Origin: Thalassomonas viridans
Lineage (GTDB): Bacteria; Pseudomonadota; Gammaproteobacteria; Enterobacterales; Alteromonadaceae
DNA length: 64,000 nt
Reading direction: 5' to 3'
Assembly (NCBI RefSeq): GCF_000948985.2
Contig: NZ_CP059734.1
Location: forward strand, 620,001-684,000
The notes beneath the pieces are model-generated. The model saw only the letters and a program-made list of their open reading frames with translations. It ran no database searches and was not told where the DNA came from. Below are positions 48,401 through 54,400 of the stretch, one piece after another. Positions within the stretch are counted from its first letter, which is position 1, and the number at the start of each line of letters is the position of its first letter. Both the position numbers and the translations under genes were made by a program.

Positions 48401-51400
48401 TTGACGGTTACTGCGCCGAGCCCGACGTTTATAACAAAGACAGCGAAGAAATCCTGGGTACGACCGAGGAAACCAACTTTATCGGCGGCGCGTACGGCAC
48501 CATAGCCGCCGGTGGCTCTATCAGCGGCAACCTCTCCGGCCAGCTGGAAGCCAATGACGCCAGCCCGGGGGGTGTCGGCAGCCGTAGTGCCAGTACCAGC
48601 GCCAGCGGTTCCAGCGGCTCGGCTTCCCGCGGCGGCAGCGCAGGCAGCAACAGCAGCCAGACGGCTTCGGTGAGTACAACCAGCGGCGCCAGCCAAAGCA
48701 CCAGCGGCCAGAGCCTGAGCGCCAGCGGTGTCAGCGGCAACGCCGGCAGTAATGTCAGCGTGTCGCAACAAAACCAGCAGCAAAATTTCAGCGGCAACAG
48801 CAGCCAGAGCAGCGGCGCCAGTACCGGTTCGGTCAGCATAGCCGCCAGCGGCGATACCAGCGAGCGGGCATCGGGCAGCGCCGGCGCTTCGGGCCAGGCC
48901 ATTAATAATGATCAGCAAGCCACGCTCGCCAGTGGCTCCCAGCAAACGGCAAGTTTTGACGGCAATAATGTCCTGAATAACCAGCTGGCGGTTAACAGCG
49001 GTAGCGCCGCCGGCAGCAGCGACCTCAACGCTAAGGGCTATAACCAGCAGCAGGTCAGCGGTGTTGCCGAGGTGAACAGCCAGGCGGTGGCCGGGGCCGG
49101 TGAACAAAACCAGGGCACCCAGGTAAGCGAATTGACCGTCGACGCCGGTGTGTCATTGGCCATGGCGCAAACTAATCAGGCGGTGGATGCCTACCAGCAA
49201 AGTACCAGCCAAAGCGCCGGCGCCGTAAGCCAGGGCAACAGCTATAACAGCTTGGCAGGTGAACAGCGCCAGGAAGCAAGCTTTACCGACGGGGCGCAGG
49301 CCTCTGCCGGGAATGTGCGGGTGGCGATCAGCGAAAGTTCAACCGAGGCGGTCGCGGCAAACGATCCCCGCTTTAACTATGGTGTTTCATCGGAGCAGGC
49401 GGATAACCTTTCACCGCAGCAAAGTCCGGACACAGGCGCCGGTTTGACTTTGGTGAGCAGCGGCGGGGTGAGTTTTGTTGGCGGCGAAGGCCGTGACTTT
49501 GATGCCAGCGCCTTTAAAGACGATGATATGAATTATATCACCCCGGTGACAGATACCCAGGGTAATGACGATTTAAACAGCATCGAGGCCGAGCAGCTGG
49601 CGGTGCAAAACAGCGGTGTTGATACACAGCGCAGCGACACGCTTGCCGTAAACGGCCCCGGCGGTTTAGGCGTGGACGGGCAGAGTCCGGAGCACAACTA
49701 CGAGCAAGAAAGCCGTGAGGAATACCTGACCGAACAGGCCCTGCTGGGCTCCGAGCGGTTTTTAGACACCATAGGACATGATCCCGACGAAGTGCTGCGG
49801 GAGATGATCGACAATGAAGAAGGCCAGGACGCCGAGCGCCGGCAAAGCCAGCAGGCGCAAAACCCGGAGCAGCATACTTTTGAGCTGGCGGCACAAACTG
49901 CCGGTATTAACGACCTGGCCCAGCTGGAAGCGGCGGCGATCGCTGATGCCCGGGCCGCCAATGCCGGCAACGGCGTGCAGGCGTCAGAAAATGTCTTTTT
50001 AACCGACGAGCAGGTACGGGTGCTGACCCAGGATTTAGGCTTTGATCAGGACTTTATCGATAACGGCCAGCAGCAGTTATATGCGGCGGTCAGCCAAAAC
50101 GATTTGCTTGCCGATGGTGTGACCATAGGCGCAGGCACTTACCTGGATATCCGTGCCGACGGCGGCATCACCGTAGAAGCGGGGATCAGCGGTAACGACG
50201 GCGTGATTTTACGTTCCGAAGGGGCGCTGGAAACCACAGAGCTGGCTTTCCTCGACAGCGATGAGCTGATCGGCCTGGAGCTGGGGGGTGATTTCATTAA
50301 TACCCTGGATCTGAGCGCGCAGGCCATCGTGCTGGATATCGGCGGTGACTTTACCAATGACGCCACCTTATTGGCCGGCAGCGAGTTAAGCCTGACCAGC
50401 GGCGGCGACTTTATCAACAACAACAGCTTGCTGTCCGGCGGCCTGTTGCAAATTGATGCCGGCGGTGACCTGCTTAACCAGCAGGCGCTGATTGCCGGCA
50501 CCGACGTGGTGCTCAATGCCGGCGGCGATATTATCAACCGCACCGAGTACGAGCAGCTTACCTGGGAGCGCGAGCATAAGCGCGGCACCGACAGCATTAC
50601 CTACACCAGCGTCGGTGAGGCGTCGGAAATTATCTCCACGGGCAGCCTGGCCATGAACGCCGGCAACAATATCGACCTGCAGGGCAGCAAGCTCAGCGCC
50701 GGGGGCGATATCAGCCTGTATGCCGGTAACGATGTGCTGCTTGGGGCGATTGAGAATAAATCCGGCCGGGAGGAGTATTTCAAAGGCGGTTATAAGATTA
50801 ATTACGACACCAGCTATGATGTGGTGAGCCTGCAGGCGGGCGGTAATTTAAGCGTGGCGGCGGGCAACAATCTGGAGTCCGAAGCGGCGCTGTTGGCGGC
50901 AGGCGGTGATGTGTCGCTGGCAGCCGGTAATGAGATGAATTTACTCGGGGTGAGTGAGTATCACGAAACCTCAAGCAAAAAGACCAAGAAAAGCCTGTTT
51001 AAGAAAACCGTTAAAATCGACCAGGTGATAGATGTTGAACATCAGGGCACGGCGATTCTAGCGGGTGGCAATGTCAATATCAATGCCAGCCAGGGGGAAG
51101 ACGGCGTACAGCTGTTTGGCTCAGGCGATGTCCTGATGGTAGGCACGCAAATCCAGGCGGGCGGCGATGTACTGGCCTATACCCAGGGGGAAATGAATGT
51201 TGTTTCCGGGGAAGAGTGGAGCCAGGAAACCCATATCAAAAAGAAAAGCATGTTCGGCGGCTTATTCGGTTCGAGCAAAATCAAAGAAGAAGATATCCAG
51301 TATTTAGGCCATACCGAGATACAGACAGGCGGCGATATTACCCTGCTGGCGGAAAATGATATCAATGTCCTGGCGGGTAGTATCAGCGGCCAGAATATTA

Positions 51401-54400
51401 TCGCCCAGGCAGGCTTTGGCAATGAAGACGCCGGTAACGCCGATATTAATATTCTTGGCGAAGAGCAGACCAGGTCCCTGTATCAGGAGTCGCGCAGTCA
51501 TGGTTTAACCCTGGACTTTAGCGATAACTTTTTATCGGTTGCCAAAGAAAGCGTGCGGGAAAATGAAGTTATCCAGACGGATTATGTCGGCAGTACTTTT
51601 TTTGCCGAAGATAATATTGCCTTAACCGCCAGCCGGGATGTGAATATCGTTGGTTCTGACATCACAGCCGGCGGCACTATCGGCATAGATGCCGGGCGTA
51701 ATGTGAATTTATTGGCAGGGGAAAGCACCACCGCCACTTCCAGCCGGGATGAAGAGATTAAAACCGGCATAGGTTTTAGCAGTGATGAAAATGGTTTTAG
51801 TGTCTTTGCCGGTGAAGAGTCGCTGGAAGATAAGCTGGTGACCACAGATACCCGCTTGGAAGCGACTAACCTGACTGCCGAAAATGTGCTGATTAATGCC
51901 GGTAACAATATCAACCAGATTGCCAGTAATGTGGTTGCCACGGAAGACATCAATATGACGGCGGCGAACAATATCAATATTGTTTCCGGCACCGAGTATG
52001 GCGATTTATTGCAGCAGCAGACGTTAACGCGTACCGGGTTAACGGTGACCGCCAATCACAATATAGGGTCAACCCTGGATGCGCTTTCCGGCCTGGGGCA
52101 GGGGGATAATGCCACCAGCCAGGCCAGCTCTGTGATGCGGGCGGCGGATGCGCTGAACAATGCAGGGCCAAGCACTAACGCGCATTTTGGCCAGACCACC
52201 ACCCGTTCCACGGATACGCAGCAAAGTGAGCTGGCCAGTGTCAGCAGCTTGTCGGCAGGAAGGGACATTAACCTTAATGCCGGTAATGATGTGCTGCTTG
52301 AAGGCACGCAGGCCAGTGCCGATCGCGATATCGGTATAAATGCGGAAAATATCAATATTATTGCTGCCCGGGATGTGGTTAACAGCAATCATGAAACCAG
52401 CTACTTGCAGACAGGTGCAAATCTCAGCGCCAGCAATAGCAATGCCAGTTTAACTGCAGGATTTAGCCAGTCTGACAGTGAACTGGATAACCGCAACAGT
52501 TATGCGGTAGCCGCCCAGTTAGGGGCCGGGCGTGATATTCGCTTAAATGCCGAAAACGACCTGACCCTGGAAGGCTCAGACGTGAATGCCGGAGATGATG
52601 TCACTTTCAGTGCCGGTAATGATGTCAATATTATTGCCGCAGAAATGCACTTTAGCAGCAACTCACAAGACAGCCACTTAAGCGCCGGTGCCGGGGTTAA
52701 CTTTGGCTCTGATGGTGTCGGTTTTACCGCCAATATTGCTGCCGGTGAAGGTGAACTGGATCGGGAAGGCAATCGCTACAGCAACAGCCATGTCAGCGCC
52801 GGTGACAACCTGACCATTATCAGCGGCAACGACACCAATATTGCCGGGGGCAACCTGGACGGGGCCAATGTTGAGCTGGATGTTGGTGGTGATTTAACCG
52901 TAGCGTCGGTACAGGATACCAGTGAAGTCAGCGGGCAGCGTTGGGATGCCAGCGCCAGCATGACCATAGGCGTTGGGGCCAGTTTCAGCGGCAGCCTGGG
53001 ATACGGGGAAACCAGCGGCTCCAGTGCCTGGGTGAATGAACAAACCAGTATTGTCGGCAGCGACGCGGTGACCATCCGTACCGGCGGCCACACCCAGGTT
53101 GACGGCGCGCTGATCGCCAATATTGATGAAAACGGCATCGACGGCGGCAACCTGGTGTTAGATACCAGCACTTTAGGTTTTAACGATATTGAAGACCACG
53201 ACCGGGAAGAAAGCGACTACCTGAATGTCGGTTTCTCCACCGGCGACAATACCGGCACCAACCAGCAGGAAAGCGGCAATAACTTTAACCTGAGCGGTTC
53301 CTTCTACGACCGTGACCGCGAGCAAATCAACCGTGCCACCATAGGGGACGGTGAGATTATCGTGCGCGATAACCCGGATCAGAATATCGACGACTTAAAC
53401 CGCGACAGCGAGCTGGCGCAGGAAATCACCAAAGACGAAGAAGAAAACACAGATCTTTATGTTAGCTCTACCGCTATAGATTCGCTGGAAAACCTGGCTG
53501 AAAACCCTAGTGCTCAAGTGAGTGATTGGACTAACAAAGTTGCCAGTGTGGCAGATCCTAATGCCTGGGAAGCGGTCATTGATAACGGCGCCACTGTAGT
53601 GCAGCGTACCCAAAGGGTATTTGAATCTTTAGGCACCAACCTGGATCAGTCGTTTGCCGTGACGTTAGGGGAAGCGGGGGAGCAGGCGGTTGAAACCCTG
53701 ATGGTACAGGCGGGCCTGAGCGAAGAGGAGTCCAATCAGCTGTTGCAGGAGCATCCTGATGCCGCCGTGATCATTGCCCAGATAAAGCTGATCGGCGAAG
53801 AGCTGGAAAACCCGGATTTATTTAATCAGGAAGAGCTGTCTGCTGCGATAGCGGCGCAGGGAAGTGCCCGGGTTGAACAAAACCTGATCAACGACCTTAA
53901 TGCGGAATTTGGTATAGATGATTTTACCGTAGTAGGAACACAGGTTAATACGACTCCGGTAGAAGATGCTGCCATAGCCTTGGGTGAAGCCCAGCGTTAT
54001 ATGGAAAGCCTGATGGAAACCAACCCGACAACCGCCATGTTGATCGGGCTGGCGATTGCAGGCGCAACCGGCGGTCCGGTAAAAGCCACGATAAGTGCCA
54101 TTGGCGACCAGATAGTGGATGCGGTTGCCGGTGATACTATTGAAGAAACCCTGGATACGGTGACCGATTACGGCGGTGCTTTGGTGACTCAGGAAAATGA
54201 TACCGCAGAAGAGTTTGGTGAGTATGTTGACAATGCAGGAGAAGAAAGCACCGCTGCTGTGATGAAGGATGGGGTTGAGTTCTTGCTTGGCACTATTATG
54301 GGGATAGGTATTCCGGCTAAGGCTGGTGGTTCTGATGGTAATAATAGTAACGGCGGCAGCGGTGATAATAACTCTGGCAGTAACAACGGCGGAGATGATA

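Noticed and set aside
46284..49107. Long minus-strand open frames (for example 46284-47510 and 47950-49107) opposite the giant exoprotein
   Set aside because: They arise from the repetitive Asn/Ser/Gly codons of the plus strand, have biased compositions (Leu/Pro/Ala-rich) and no start signals or family features.
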